Assembly: GCA_002224055.1 (NCBI GenBank)
Contig: AZLU01000187.1
Coordinates: 17,073 to 81,072 of the forward strand
Direction: 5' to 3'
Source: Pezizomycotina sp. ARF18
Taxonomy: Eukaryota > Ascomycota
DNA: 64,000 nucleotides
The first letter of the stretch is position 1. Each line of letters begins with the position of its first letter. The notes beneath the pieces were generated by a model that made no database searches, was not told where the DNA came from, and saw only the letters and a program-made list of their open reading frames with translations. The translations under genes and the position numbers were made by a program. Shown here piece by piece: positions 1 through 11,400 of the stretch.

Positions 1-51
1 GCTAGAGAGGGATGTTCTAATCTGCAAGGGACTTAAAGTAAGAGGACGTCA

Positions 52-1330
52 TCAAATTAGCTCCATGAAGATGAAATTCGCGGCTACTTTCCATTGGCAA
101 AATATTCCATAGAGGTTCCAGTTCTTGATTTTGCTTAATCCGTTCCATAATATTACGCGATAGCCACGCGCGCAGGTGCAGCTGCGAGACGAGTGGCTAC
201 GTTTGGTCCTCCGGTTTGGTTCCTTTGTCTGAGCCTGTATTCCGATGTGAAGCCCTGGAATGTGATACCATTAATGAAAGTCCGATGAGTACAACGAGAA
301 GGCCGGCGGAAAGTAAACGGGAGGATATATGGTTTCACTTACCGAGAAGAATGTTGCGGTCTTGCACGAAGAGTCCCCTCTAGAGGCACCCTCGAGGGTG
401 TCATAGTGTAGATCAAAAGGGTCGCCTTTTCTGCAGCTGAGGGTTATAGATGCCTGCAGAAAATCCTCCTGAACCTTCCGGTAGATATTGATCGCATCCC
501 AGGGAAAAGGGCCTCAGCTCGCTAGGCAACTTGTTTTCTGTTGAGGTGACCGCATACTCCACTCTCGCCTTGTGCCATGCAGGTGCGTTACCGTTGAAAG
601 TGATTAGATCTGCGTTTCCCTCGTAATTTCCGGCGGATTCGTCGCCATATCGTCCTCCGGACCCCGGGAATTATGTTTCGTCTGGAGTATACAGAAATCC
701 TGGCTTGCGGAATTGCTTCGTCGGGCGTACAGTCCCACTCGGTTGCTCTTGATAACCGCGGTAGTGGCATTTTACGATGAGCTCGATCCCTCCAGGCCAC
801 TCCCCTGCAGCCAACAAAGCCCTCCCAACTTCGCCAGAGCCGCTAGCGCCGTAAATTCTACAATACCAATGGAAAACAAATCTATGTTAGAAAACTATAT
901 CAGCGGACCTTTATCGTACTAGAGGGGTTCAGTGATTCAGACTGACTGCATGTTGTAGAGTTTTGAGTCATCCGGTCCGCGAAATGTGTGCGAGACGGCT
1001 ACGAAGCAGCCACGACCCAAATATACCGTGTTGGCGCATTGCTTGAAGGTTTCTTTCAGATCGTCCTAGCTTGTGAATTGAACCCCAAGGACAAATACGG
1101 ACGTTTCTGCCGTATATAAGCCCGTTTCATGTAATAACTTTCCACTTCGGAGTCCGAGGTTTTACGCGGCTTCTGAGCCGCAGGTGGTGTCCAAGGACAA
1201 GCCTCTCCTCTTTCGCACCGTCCACCGCCTTGGCGTTCTGGTACGCTGCAGCCCCAGGTTCTATGCTCAACCAAAGAACAAAGTCAGCGTGCGAGACCAT
1301 TGATAGAGCGGTATTGCAATTAAATAAACA
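52..1330 (-). pseudogene. Trypsin-fold serine protease-like, copy A
   Basis: The order of parts on the minus strand matches copies B-D. A first coding block near 1240-1190 (EPGAAAYQNAKAV) aligns with ERGAAAYEIAKAV of copy C. The His block near 1045-950 (NTVYLGRGCFVAVSHTF) has the catalytic His codon at 988-990. The Ser block at about 420-360 reads TLEGAS then, after a one-base slip in a GGGG run, GLFVQDRNILL ending at a GTAAGT donor; the Ser codon is 382-384. The last exon begins LHIGIQAQTKE and ends at a stop at 52-54. The expected D-x-C-L-L aspartate block is not clear around 750. Family fold and His/Ser roles are inferred from motif order. The slips and the unclear Asp block suggest a broken copy, although sequence errors could explain the slips. 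Confidence 0.6.
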
Positions 1331-1342
1331 TTCAGAAAACAA

Positions 1343-2263
1343 AAGTCAAAATGGCATTTCGACGCACTAAACGCGCTCCTAAGTGTGTATTCATCCATCG
1401 GCACCCTGTTATTTTCGGGAGAATCAAACGTCAACAGCGGATATCGGACAAATTAACGACCACGATCGCTGTAGCATAGTCACGGAGTGCAAAACTCTCC
1501 AATATGCAGCGTTGGAGATGACGATTCGAGAAAAATTCTTCGTGCACTCGGAAGTCTTGTATATGAGAGGGAGGAGCGGCTAAATCGGGAGTGAGAGAAA
1601 GAGAGCTGATAGTCGATGCGACGCCTCGAAGAGTCTACAGAGAGCAGACTGTGGCTCCGAAGATAGCAAAAAAATCAGAAGGTAAAGCTCAAGAAAGAAA
1701 GCTATGGCACAAGAGAAAGAACGGGTAGAGGAGGATGAGAAGCCAATTGACAAGATACAAACAATAGAGATGGCAAGGGAAAAGAGCAAATATAGAAAAA
1801 GTAGTAGGGATGGAGATGGTTTGCGAAAGTAAAAGTTAGAAGGCGAGAAATCGGCTATATAGGTTGCGTAGGCAGCTCTTGAGAGCTTTAGTGTACGATT
1901 TAAAAAAAAAAAAAAAAGCATGAAGCCTAGCACAATGATCATCGTTCACATAGATGCAAGTTTTATTTCCAAACAAAGATAAATTCTAGACACTGGGGAA
2001 TTTGACATGAGAACATATAGCGCTACTAAACCTGCCTGATGCCCTCCGACTGAGTGCTCGTTTCCGTTCTACAAAGCGTTCAGAAAAGTACCAATTTATG
2101 GGGGAAAAAATATTATATCGTCTCTCTAAGGGAAAGAAATGTTTTCTCTTGATGGCCCAAGAAGATATCTGCAAAACATCGAGAGATTGAAAATAATACC
2201 CAAGCTAAGAAATAGTAAACTTCCGACGATCTTCGGCTGAAGAGTCACATTAAGCTTTCTGTA
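1343..2263. other. Spacer between protease-like copies A and B
   Basis: I see no supported gene. It contains purine-rich low-complexity sequence around 1590-1830 and a run of 15 A near 1905. The longest reading frames here look compositional. Confidence 0.5.
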
Positions 2264-3680
2264 TTATTTTCCCGTCCTAGCGGAGATTCGGAGGTTACGT
2301 GAGAAACTTCGTCCATGCTTGTGTAATTTCTTGTCCGAAATAATGGCCGGCAAAACCTCCGTCGCAAACCACGGCTTTAGATCATCTTGCGACAAGCTAT
2401 CAGCTAAGCTGAGATCAGTCTTCTTGACCTTCTCCTTCGTCGCTGAGCTTCCTAGATGGATTCCTGCAACAACCCGCAATAGTAAAACAAAAACAAGAAT
2501 GCCTGTTAGTAAATGTCCGCTCCACTTGAGTACCGTAGAGCTCGAGACGAAAGTCCGTACCTATCAGCTCCCTAGTCCTCTTCCTGAACACCCACCGCCA
2601 GAAGAACCCGGCAACGACGATATGATATGCACCAGCAGGGGCCCGCCCTCAAAGACTTTAGGCTCGTGATGATTCACGTAATCCCCTTCCTCCACGAATC
2701 CTGTAGATGCACACCTTCTGAGCGGGTGCAGCGTGGCGACGCAGAGATGGAAGTTGCCGTAAGGGAGCTTGTCGAGCTCGGCGTAGCGTCTATTGGTCAC
2801 AGGCGTAGGTACGGGTCCGGCGTTGTACACCGTCAAATTCGCTTCGGATTGATTACTGATAGCAGCAGCTGGAATAGCGGCGATAGAATTCGAGGGAGCC
2901 TTTCCGATACATTGCAATAAACAGATATCGTCTTTTCTGGTGATTGTCTCCGTGCTTAGCAGGGCGCGTGTCGTTGCGTCTGTTTTGCCCGCTGTGAACG
3001 CGTGCAAGACGATGCGTACCTTGCGGCTGCCGGAAGACGTCCACGAGCACGTCCACGAGCGAGGGATTCCGGATCGAACTTGCTCACTTGCTCCGCGACA
3101 GCGCGATTATCCTGTACATTCGGCGCTATAAGTTAGCGTTCATTTCTTGAAAAGGAACACTACAGGCGCTTAAAAGCGAAAAAAAAGTGATGGAAAAGAA
3201 AGTTTGCACCTGTGACTTACTCCAAATCGCACTTATCCCACTCGCCAGACTGCTGAAAGCTGCTCGAAGTGGTAAGAAACATGCTGTTACCAATGTACAC
3301 TGCGTTTCCCTGCTTGCAGATTACTCCCTCGGGATCGTCCCTGAGCGCCCAGCGTATACCAAGGACGAACGTCGAGCTCGCTGGCGATTTAACAAGACCG
3401 AGGATGGCGGGAGACGGAAGGTTTTTGGAGCGTGGGGTCGACGTCCGCAATCAGCTGGTGCATGCCTAGCTAGGTCGTCGCCGGGAGTATAACTTGAGCT
3501 TCGCCTGAGGCCATGTAGCAGGGGACCTGAGGCGGGGCAGGCACGCCGATAGCTAAGGCAGGCGATGATGATAATTACAGGTTGCATTTGAACGGGAGTA
3601 TGGAGCCTTCAAGGCCGAAGGGGCAACAGAGAGAATAAAAACTCACCGAACAAGACGTCGTGAACGAGATTTGGATTCAT
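2264..3680 (-). CDS. Trypsin-fold protease-like, copy B (catalytic His lost)
   Basis: Exon 1 begins with ATG at 3680 (MNPNLVHDVLF) and ends at a GTGAGT donor. The next exon carries GNAVYIGNSMFLTTSSSF; at the position of His in copy C there is Ser (codon 3262-3264). The following exon (about 3007-2560) contains DDICLLQC, the presumed catalytic Asp block, then SLPGSSGGG, the Ser nucleophile block. The last exon (AGIHLGSSATKEK to the stop at 2264) gives the post-nucleophile strand. No signal peptide is visible, so an intracellular role is likely. One in-frame TAG near 3470 and a one-base slip in an AAAAA run interrupt the second exon. Either a pseudogene or a non-catalytic paralogue. Paralogy with copy D is close, especially in the last exon. 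Confidence 0.65.
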
Positions 3681-3689
3681 GGGCCAAAT

Positions 3690-4306
3690 CCTCTTTTTTG
3701 GAACGCTTTGGAGCATTTGGCTTCTTTCCGAAGACCGATATGTCTGATTTTTTCTTCGATATGACTACGATGATCGATGGTTTGCAAAGTAGAGACTACT
3801 AAGGCGTCCATTACGTTGGCGTGAAATATTAGATTGAGAAATTGAGGCAGAAAGCTTAGAATTTTGTATAGGCATTTATTTTTCTTTCTGGCTTGACAAG
3901 TCCGATCCAATTTTACAGGCAAACACAGCGATGCATTGATAAGCAAGCATATCTGTAGGAGGAGATGGCTATGGATCGGAAGGCGTTAGAAATCTATCGT
4001 GGTGTGTAATCTGCAGCAGTGATGCCAATACAGCTCTCGTTTATATTTAGCGATAGCATCTTCCGTTTCGCTTTCCGTTACGATCCTTGGCTTTTTTCTA
4101 CCTTTTTTTTTCTCTCTGAATAACCTAATTTGCCGCCAGACGGCGCCAATTTCGCTACCTCCAAGCGGATTCTCTAGCTAGCGAGCGCGGCTGCGAGCGA
4201 CTAAACAAAAATAAACAAAAATAAAATCGTTTCCAAACATCATATAATCCCCATCCCTCAATAGGTATCTATATCTCAGATGCCTCGGCTGCACGAAATT
4301 TGGCAT
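3690..4306. other. Spacer between copies B and C
   Basis: No supported gene. It probably holds the promoter of copy B (minus strand), but I see no clear TATA element. Confidence 0.4.
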
Positions 4307-5632
4307 CTATCTCGCATTCGCAAAATCGGACCAAAGGACTTCTAGGGCTCTATCGTCTCGAACAAAACCTAATACATTCTCGCACAACCACTCTTTAAGG
4401 TCGCCTTGGTATAGTCGGACCGCCACGTTTCTGTCTTCGGGAAGTAAGCTCTCCTTTTTTCCTGTGCGGCCGACGTGGATGGCTTGCCAAAGGTTAGCGT
4501 TAAAAGTCTCCCCCTGAAAAGGCTCGGTGAATTCCGTCGACTCTATGATTGAATAACCTTTCAGTACTCACCCAGCAGCATATTCTCCCCTCCTTGAAGA
4601 GGCCGCCTCCTGAGGCTCCAGTGAGGGTCGACATCGTATAGAAATATAGCGGTCCATCACGCAACAGCTCCGGTTTGTGCAGCTCGTGGAGGCGTCCTTG
4701 CTTGATATCTCCCGTGGAAATAGATCTTAAGCAGGGAAATAACTCCTCGGATCGGCTCTGCACTAACCCATAGTCCATAAAGGGCTCATACACCTTTGCC
4801 GTGGCCTCGGTGGGCGGGGCCCATTATATACCACCAAGTCCGCCGCACCTTCGTAGCCCGCGCTCTTGCGCGGTGGGTTTGTGGCTTTATCATTTGTTGG
4901 AGCTTGGTCCGGATGTCTCGTTCTAAGCAGATATCATGCTCGACGGGAATGCCTTTGTCGTCGCGGATTGCTCCGGAGTCGTTTATGTTGATATCTCGCA
5001 GGTAGTGCTTATGAATGCGAAGCTCGATGCTGTTATCGAGTAACCTAAATACGAGTTTTCCCACATCAACTTTATTGCTCGAACTGATTGCGTGGACACT
5101 TTATGAAGAAGGAGAGAAGCTTTAGCATCCCCGCGTAGCATCGCCGACGCTTGGGAGAGGGTAATCAAGAACTTACCTTAATTTGCAGTCCTTCCAGTCA
5201 TCCCGGTCATCCCACTCCTCGGGTTTCACAAATAGATGAGAAGCGGTCAGGAAAAGGCCACTTCCCAAATATACAGCATTAGCCATTCTGCACTGAAACC
5301 GTCCTTCCTTGCCCAAAATCAGGATCCCCACCATAAAAACAGCCGACTCGGTGGGGTAAAACCCAACCTTTCTGTATTCTGCCTCGCAATACCGGTCCGA
5401 AGTCCTTCTTGGGTCTGGGTTCGGGCTTAAAATTTATCATCAGAGCTTCCCGATTAACCCCGGTACGGCCTTCGCAATTTCATAGGCCGCAGCACCTCTC
5501 TCTATTGACCAGTAGTCGTTAGCAAAACGCAGAGAAATCTAAGTTAGAGTTTTGGGCTTATTACGCCAACGGCTAAACAAGGAGATACATACCAAATGCG
5601 CTTTGCGGTGCGTACTCGTAGGTCGGAGCCAT
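4307..5632 (-). CDS. Trypsin-fold serine protease-like, copy C (triad kept)
   Basis: This is the best-preserved of the four copies. Exon 1 starts at ATG 5632 (MAPTYEYAPQSAF) and ends at GTATGT; the intron ends CTAACGACTACTGGTCAATAG. Exon 2 carries ERGAAAYEIAKAV and then GSGLFLTASHLF with the catalytic His codon at 5236-5238, ending at a GTAAGT donor near 5178. The next exon has VEHDICL with Asp at 4933-4935 and TLTGASGGGLF with the Ser codon at 4611-4613, ending at GTGAGT. The last exon reads GETFNANLWQAIHVGRTG and stops at 4307-4309. His, Asp and Ser occur in trypsin-family order with the usual following G-I/A-I-H-x-G strand. A one-base loss in a GGGG run around 5460 must be assumed. No signal peptide or transmembrane segment is seen. 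Substrate unknown. Confidence 0.7.
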
Positions 5633-5639
5633 CGTTTGG

Positions 5640-6649
5640 GAGATGCCCGATGCTAGTCCCAACAAGCCTGGAGCCTAAATGCAATATATTTTATGAGGTG
5701 CTTTGAAAGGTCTCTGCGCGTAATGAATCTACCGTCCTATGAAAAGAAAAGAAGAAAATCGTAAAAAGAATGATCGGTATAATGTGCTTCGATAGGAGGA
5801 TTGGTTATCTGCGCTTTGCCGAGAAAGCTAAGTCCTTACTAGGGTCTTTCTACTGTACGGTCACGGTCCAGCTAAACTAGAAGCGATACGAACGAGTGCG
5901 AGTTCAGGGAGGTTTCCAAAATAATGGGCGCGGAATGGGGAATGCACTGGTAATAAGGATCAAAGACAACGGGTCAGAGGAGGCGAGGGTAACTGGAAAG
6001 CTATGGGATAAAACGAGTATTAGTTTATATGTACGATATACGACCAGGGGTATAAAATAGCCAAAGAGCTTTCGTCTACTCGACACAGAAGAAAAATAGA
6101 GAAAGTGTAGCGAAGCTGGACTGTCTATTTATATAAATTTATGCAGGTAGAGGCTCCCTAATTTGTAGTCAACTGGAAAGTTGTTTCATGCAAGTAGAAA
6201 GAGACGTTGGTTTTAGACTAGAGAAAGAATCGCGTCTTTCCGTATATCATTCATGTTTAACTCATCCATTGTATTCTTTCTATTCTTCTTCGACATGGGT
6301 TTACTTGTATATATCTCAAAAGGGGATCCGGCGATCAGACTCCCGTTTCTAGTTTCGTCACAATGAGACGAAACCGCAGAGTAAAGATGAAGAAAATGCC
6401 TTCGTTACATTTCGGCTCATCGGTTGCTCGCTTAAGAATTTTCGATTCGTTACCTATCGCTAATTTCTAATGTAGGGGCCCTCAGTTTTAATTTTAATGA
6501 TCAAGTTATTTATCAATTTATTTTATTTTTCGGTCTCTATATCGTCGAAGCTCCCTCTCCCCCTTTTTCTCTTTCCAGAGTTCACAGCTCTTCAAAGTGA
6601 TTCCCTTTCTATCAGAAGTTTGCGACCTAACGCACCTAGTCGCACAGGC
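5640..6649. other. Spacer between copies C and D
   Basis: No supported gene. The reading frames present are short and lack family similarity to the neighbours. Confidence 0.45.
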
Positions 6650-8440
6650 TTATCCCAGGAATCGTTTCCAGATACCATATAACCTTCTATCGTAGGACAT
6701 AGCCGGCAAGACGTGACGCGAAAGCCACGGCTTAAGTCTCTCCTGCGTTAAATTCACTGCCAAGCTCCTATCCGCCTTCGTAACCAGCTCCTCCGTCGCC
6801 GAACTACCCAAGTGTATTCCTATAAGCTCCCCGTCTGCTCCCTAAACACGCCGCCTCCGCATGACCACGGCAGCGTAGACATCCCATGCACAAGCAATGG
6901 TCCGCCGGGGGAAATCTCAGGCTCGTGTGCATTCTTGCAATCTCCCTCCACCACGACCCCCGTTGACGTAGAGCGACGGAGCGGGTGCAACTCCACGATA
7001 CGCCTCCTACATTCAGATACGTCGATGCCTCCCTCGTACCTAAAGAAGGTTGCGGGCGAGAAGGGCGGCAAACCGTTATATACGGTTAAATTCGCCTCCA
7101 CAGGGAAGGAGAACGTAGTAGACGGTGGTACTGCCGCTGTGGAGTTGGCAGGGTGCCGGCTGCTGATGCATTGCAGAAGACATAGGTCGTCGCTCGGGGG
7201 ATATTTTGCTCGGCGCGTAGGGCGCTCGTGGCGGCGTCGGTTTACCGCTGAAGGCGTGAGAGATGATTTGTAGGCGTGGGTGCCCATGAGTCTGCCTTGG
7301 GTAAGGTACTTAGGGTCAAACATAAGGCTGCGGGCTATAGCGTATATCCTGTGCAAATAAGGGCGGAGACAGCAATAAGAGGTTTACTTAGCATCTATTT
7401 ACGTAAAGAAAATTAGGGACTACCTCTCTCTCTCTCTCTCTCTTTCTCTCTCTTCTCTCTTCTCTTTCTCTCTCTCTCTGTGTGTTTTTCTTTCTAGACT
7501 TAGTATATCCGCCTTCAATGTATCCGCACTGTCTCCGTCAGCATCCCCCCAACAAAAAAAAAAAAAATGCGCTGTCAACGATATAAATATAAATATCCGG
7601 TAATAGCCGATGCTCATCCGATACTTGTTTATATTGTCAATCTTAGAGGCTTTCGAATTCGACGCCATCTAGTAATCAGGCAGTTCCAGGGATGCTTCCG
7701 GTATTGCACGATTTTATTGACGACGCTTTTTGAAGCCGCCCTTTTCTGCAATTAATGGTCTTGAAATGGTCCATGATTGAGCTTCTTATTTTGGTGCCGC
7801 TAGACGACTCCTTGGTGATGTCGCGCTGAATTGCAGCTGATGCAAGGCTGGTATACCAAGTCCGTAAAAGAAATCTCTTGGTATGTACGCAAAAAGAAAG
7901 AGGAAGAAGAATAAAACAAGAATTAAAGCCCTTACTTTATATCCCACGGATGGCAATTGTCGGTTGCTGAAAGTTCCTTGAAGCGCTGAGGAACCTGCCG
8001 TTGCCGATGTACACAGCGTTCGCCTTTCTGCATTTCTGAGTTTCGAGGTCGTGCTCGTGCCTCTGACTCCACAGGATGGCGACGACGAAGGTTGAACTTG
8101 CCGCTAGGGGTCTTTTGAGCCCTAGCAGCGTAAGGATAGACGGATACGAGACGGTGGGGTTCTGGGGTATTCCTCGACCAGCATCTGATGGATGTAGAGG
8201 TCGTCGCCCGGGAGGAAGCTGAAGACTAGTGAGTCATTTGCGCTGCTAGATACACGTCTAGTGCTTGTGAGGGACAGTCTGTTCGGAGGCTTGCGCCAGC
8301 CGATAGCTATACTCTATTAATTATGGGGGAGGTTTACAGAAATTAGAAAACTAGGGTCGCTCATTGCCGCACACTCACAAAACAAAATGTCGTGGAGCAA
8401 ATCGCTCTCGAAGACGGCGAGGAAGCAGCCCGTTATTACC
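6650..8440 (-). pseudogene. Trypsin-fold protease-like, copy D (His and Ser lost)
   Basis: An upstream exon near 8440-8380 reads VITGCFLAVFESDLLHDILF before a GTGAGT donor and matches exon 1 of copy B at its end; no start codon is visible. The His block near 8020-7950 reads NAVYIGNGRFLSASRNF, so the catalytic His is Arg (codon 7976-7978). The exon at about 7356-6830 has DDLCLLQC (Asp kept) and STLPWSCGGG, where the nucleophile Ser is Cys (codon 6859-6861). The last exon, GIHLGSSATEELVTK to the stop at 6650, closely resembles that of copy B. A one-base loss in a CCCC run near 8170 is needed. Loss of two triad residues makes proteolysis unlikely, so it is either a pseudogene or a binding-only paralogue. 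Confidence 0.6.
7424..7500. repeat. CT-rich microsatellite
   Basis: A pyrimidine tract of mostly CT dinucleotides with a few TTTC and TGTG interruptions. It lies in the presumed intron or 5' part of copy D, between the Asp/Ser exon and the His exon. Confidence 0.9.
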
Positions 8441-8859
8441 TCGCGCACGGGATAAATGAAATTTTCTATATATTAATATCGAGCCAGGCCATTACCCGGC
8501 GCCGGGAGCGTCGGAAATTTTCCATCGTATTAATTTATATTCCTGACCTTCAAAGCCCGAAGTCTTGCTCTTGCGCGTAGTATGCAATAGAAAGAAGAAA
8601 AGTGGGAGGAGGATGCTGCGGGGAAGAAGGTCGTGCGGAAGTGAGTCTATTTAAACGAATGGTACGGGCAACGGCCCAACGTTGCCAATGCAAGTCGCAC
8701 CTTCTCGCCTTTTGTTGCCACCCTTGCTTCCCTTCTTCCTTTCATCTCAAGTATTTAATTAGCGTTAATCAACATGCCGGAGTACTTTATTTTCCTTTTG
8801 GTTTATGCTTTCAATGTTTCATTTTTTACTTTTTGTTAAATATGGGCTTCAACATGAAG

Positions 8860-9260
8860 CAACTAAATCTTTTTCAAATCCAACTACAGATAGAGAAGAA
8901 TAAAGATAAAATACGAAATCAAAGAAATAGTAACGGTCCAGTCGGATCAAGCTCATTAAGGGTAAACAAAGCCACAGCATTAGTAACAGTATAAAGCAAC
9001 TTAACTTTTGAAACTTTGGATGCAGATAGAGGACTCAGAGAACAAAGAGAAAACAAGAGATAAAAGAAATAACACCAATCCGGTCGTCTCACGCTAAATA
9101 CGAACAATAGTACGCAAACTCGAGCCCAACTGCCTTTAGTGCTTCATTCTTCAATATTGAATTGACGACTAGTAATGCACAACCTCAAATTTAATATATC
9201 CCAACAGAACTTTTTAACTTTTTGTTATAGATAGAGAACAACAAAGAAAAGGCAACCGCT
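8860..9260. repeat. Degenerate direct repeats of about 110-150 bp
   Basis: Two, possibly three, diverged units share an order of blocks: CAGATAGAG, then AAAGA..AAAAxAAGA, then AAAGAAATA, then a TCCGGTCGTCTCA-like end. The first unit spans about 8886-8955, the second about 9023-9092, and a third partial unit starts near 9228. No coding capacity is evident. Alignment was by eye. Confidence 0.45.
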
Positions 9261-9299
9261 GGAGAGACATGGTTTAGTCCTAATTCGGGTTTATGAAGC

Positions 9300-9430
9300 G
9301 AGGCTAGGCCTAGTCTCGAAGACCCTCCTATCCATGGCTGCGCCACGTCTGCGCTGTAGGGCGTTGCGCTCCGGTGCCGGGCAATAAAAGTTTAACAACA
9401 TGCCCGGAGCGCCAAAATCTATTTTGATTA
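9300..9430. repeat. Dispersed hairpin element, copy 1
   Basis: It shares blocks with 19826-19905: a GAGGCTA...AGTCTCGA start, a GCGCTCCGG...CCGGAGCGC inverted pair (9366-9374 and 9404-9412), and GGGCAATAAAAGTTTAAC between the arms, followed by CCAAAA and TATTTTGAT. Copy 1 has about 45 extra bases between the start block and the hairpin. No coding capacity. It may be the end of a small non-autonomous transposon, but no flanking target-site duplication was identified. Confidence 0.6.
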
Positions 9431-10364
9431 GGGTCTATGAGACTAGCTAAAACCTGGTGCAAAAGAAATATAGCTATTTCTAAATACAGGTAAATTTTGA
9501 AGCATTGAGCTTTTGATAAAATTTGGATAAACATGATACGAAAGAATAATCAAAAAAAAATCAAATGATCTCCTAGGTATATATATATGTATACGTATTT
9601 CTCCTTGCGCAGGCTCGGGTAAGTATCCTCTACCCCTACTTTTGTATATTAATTTATATATAAAGGTACTCCGGCTTGCCTCCTTGTCCCCTCCCTTAGT
9701 AATTCGCCTAAAGAAACGAGTGGAGTATTTTTGTCAAGCCCCCTCGAAATCGTCAAATAAACATGTACAATAATATTACATATAAAATATACAAAAAATT
9801 TTAAAAATGTTTCATAAAAACGGAAAAAGTTCCGAAAAGATATACTATTGAACAAACATGTACTGGCGAATTAGTATGCATGCATACCCGTGCGCGATAA
9901 TCCGTCAAGGCTATAGCACGTATGCTTACTCTCCTATTAACACGGTAATCAAACATTAAGCACCTCTGCGCTATATATCCTTATATTATAAGCGCAATAT
10001 GGTAATTGCTTTGTTTGCAGATAAGGAACAAGAAAAAAAACGTACAACTTTCAATGTTTTTATAAACCATTTGACGTTGAGCCAAGTAATACCATGTTTT
10101 TAAAGAAAGCTGACGCATTTAAACCCTCGTCGTCTTTTCATGCCTTTACAACGCCAGCAGCGACGGGGGTAAAATATCCTTGGGACTAGAGCGTAGTATA
10201 TTTCGGTATATGGCAGCTCAGGTCGTCTATGATGCGAAAAGCATAACCCACAACCACCCGAAAAAAAAAAAAAAAAACACTACGCATAGTATATCCCCTT
10301 CCGGTCCCTCTCGAACCACACTGGCAAAGAAGGTTTTACAATCAACCAGGGAAGCACAATAGAG

Positions 10365-10880
10365 CAAAAAAAATACGGTTTACATTGCCTGCCAGAGCGA
10401 AGACCTGCCACTCTCTGAAACCACTAAGGTTTTCGTCAACAGACTCAGGGGCTGCAATGCCCACTGCTGACTTTCGCCGCCTACGCCATCGGCAAAAAGT
10501 GGTACGATTCCGGGGCACACCCCGCTCCTGGTGCGCGCCGTGTTATTTTCAAGCCTTGTGCCGGTGACCGCGTGCAATGTCGGGAATATCAGCTGTTCGT
10601 AATGACCTAAACTCTCCGCGCACCAGCGGCAGCACGAAACTGCGCATGATGCATGTTTTAATAAAGCAGAGAAGCGGGGGCCGGTACAACTTGAAAGAGG
10701 GTAGATTTCTGCGGCTCGTCAAACGCCGCTACCCAACTGGGAGACGGAAACCTGGTCGCTTCGCAGGAATCAGATGGAATTTTTGAGCACGTTGCTGAAG
10801 GGGTTCGCATCGGCCAGAGAGAGCTCGTCGAGGATGATTCAAGTCCAGAGGATGGCGGTCGATAATTCAAGTTGATATTC
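10365..10880 (+). pseudogene. MCxY family relic 1
   Basis: The Met-Cys start is missing, but TVYIACQSEDLP, TTKVFVNRLRGCNAHC, PCAGD and a PRTSGSTK segment follow in that order, in several frames. These match YTVYIAC, MKVFVDNIRGCDC and SSRTS segments of the copies at 12737, 13831 and 15141. The reading frame is broken several times, so no full product can be made. The family has no function I can name. Confidence 0.55.
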
Positions 10881-11099
10881 GATTGTTATGAGTGAAACCT
10901 TCCAGAGGAACTAACTAGGATGCTGGGGGCTGATGGCAATATAACGGAGGTTTTTTACCGCATCGGATTAATGGTTCCACATTTCTTAATATTTTTTTTT
11001 TTGCTGTCTCGATTGGCAATATAGCAGATAGTAATCATGTGCGCGCAATCCTTTTTTTGGATTTGAACTTCGACAACTATAACATAAATAGAAAGCCAT

Positions 11100-11400
11100 A
11101 TTAAATAAAGCCAAACCGCAGCACCTTCCCGCATTGAGATCAAATCCCGAGCGGGCCCCGTCATTTTCAAACCTTGCGCCGGTGACTGTCAAGATTGTTC
11201 GAAAAATGACATATTGGCGATGCAGGTAAACTCCTCACGAACGAGCGGTCATAAAAGGTGGAGCTTTTAGATAGCTTAATGAAGAGGGTGAGCGACGCGT
11301 GTACAGCTTGAAGAGTGTGCACCTTATCCAGCTCCTTAGACGCTCGCGGATCAACCGCAACAATGGAACTTGGGAGTTTCCAAGAGATCGCAACGGATTT
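11100..11400 (+). pseudogene. MCxY family relic 2 (3' half)
   Basis: PCAGDCQDC followed by VNSSRTSGHKRW matches GDCEQDCTAC and INSSRTS of the copy at 13831. No 5' half is seen. The DNA at 11345-11379 (GGATCAACCGCAACAATGG and flanks) is nearly the same as 13105-13141 downstream of the third copy, which shows duplication at the nucleotide level. It is noncoding now. Confidence 0.55.

Noticed and set aside
1580-1942. A 120-residue minus-strand frame rich in Leu, Phe and Ser
   Set aside because: The hydrophobic look comes from purine-rich low-complexity DNA on the plus strand and a poly-A run; no start context or homology.
6812-7273. A 153-residue plus-strand frame
   Set aside because: It is the antisense of the Asp/Ser exon of protease-like copy D.
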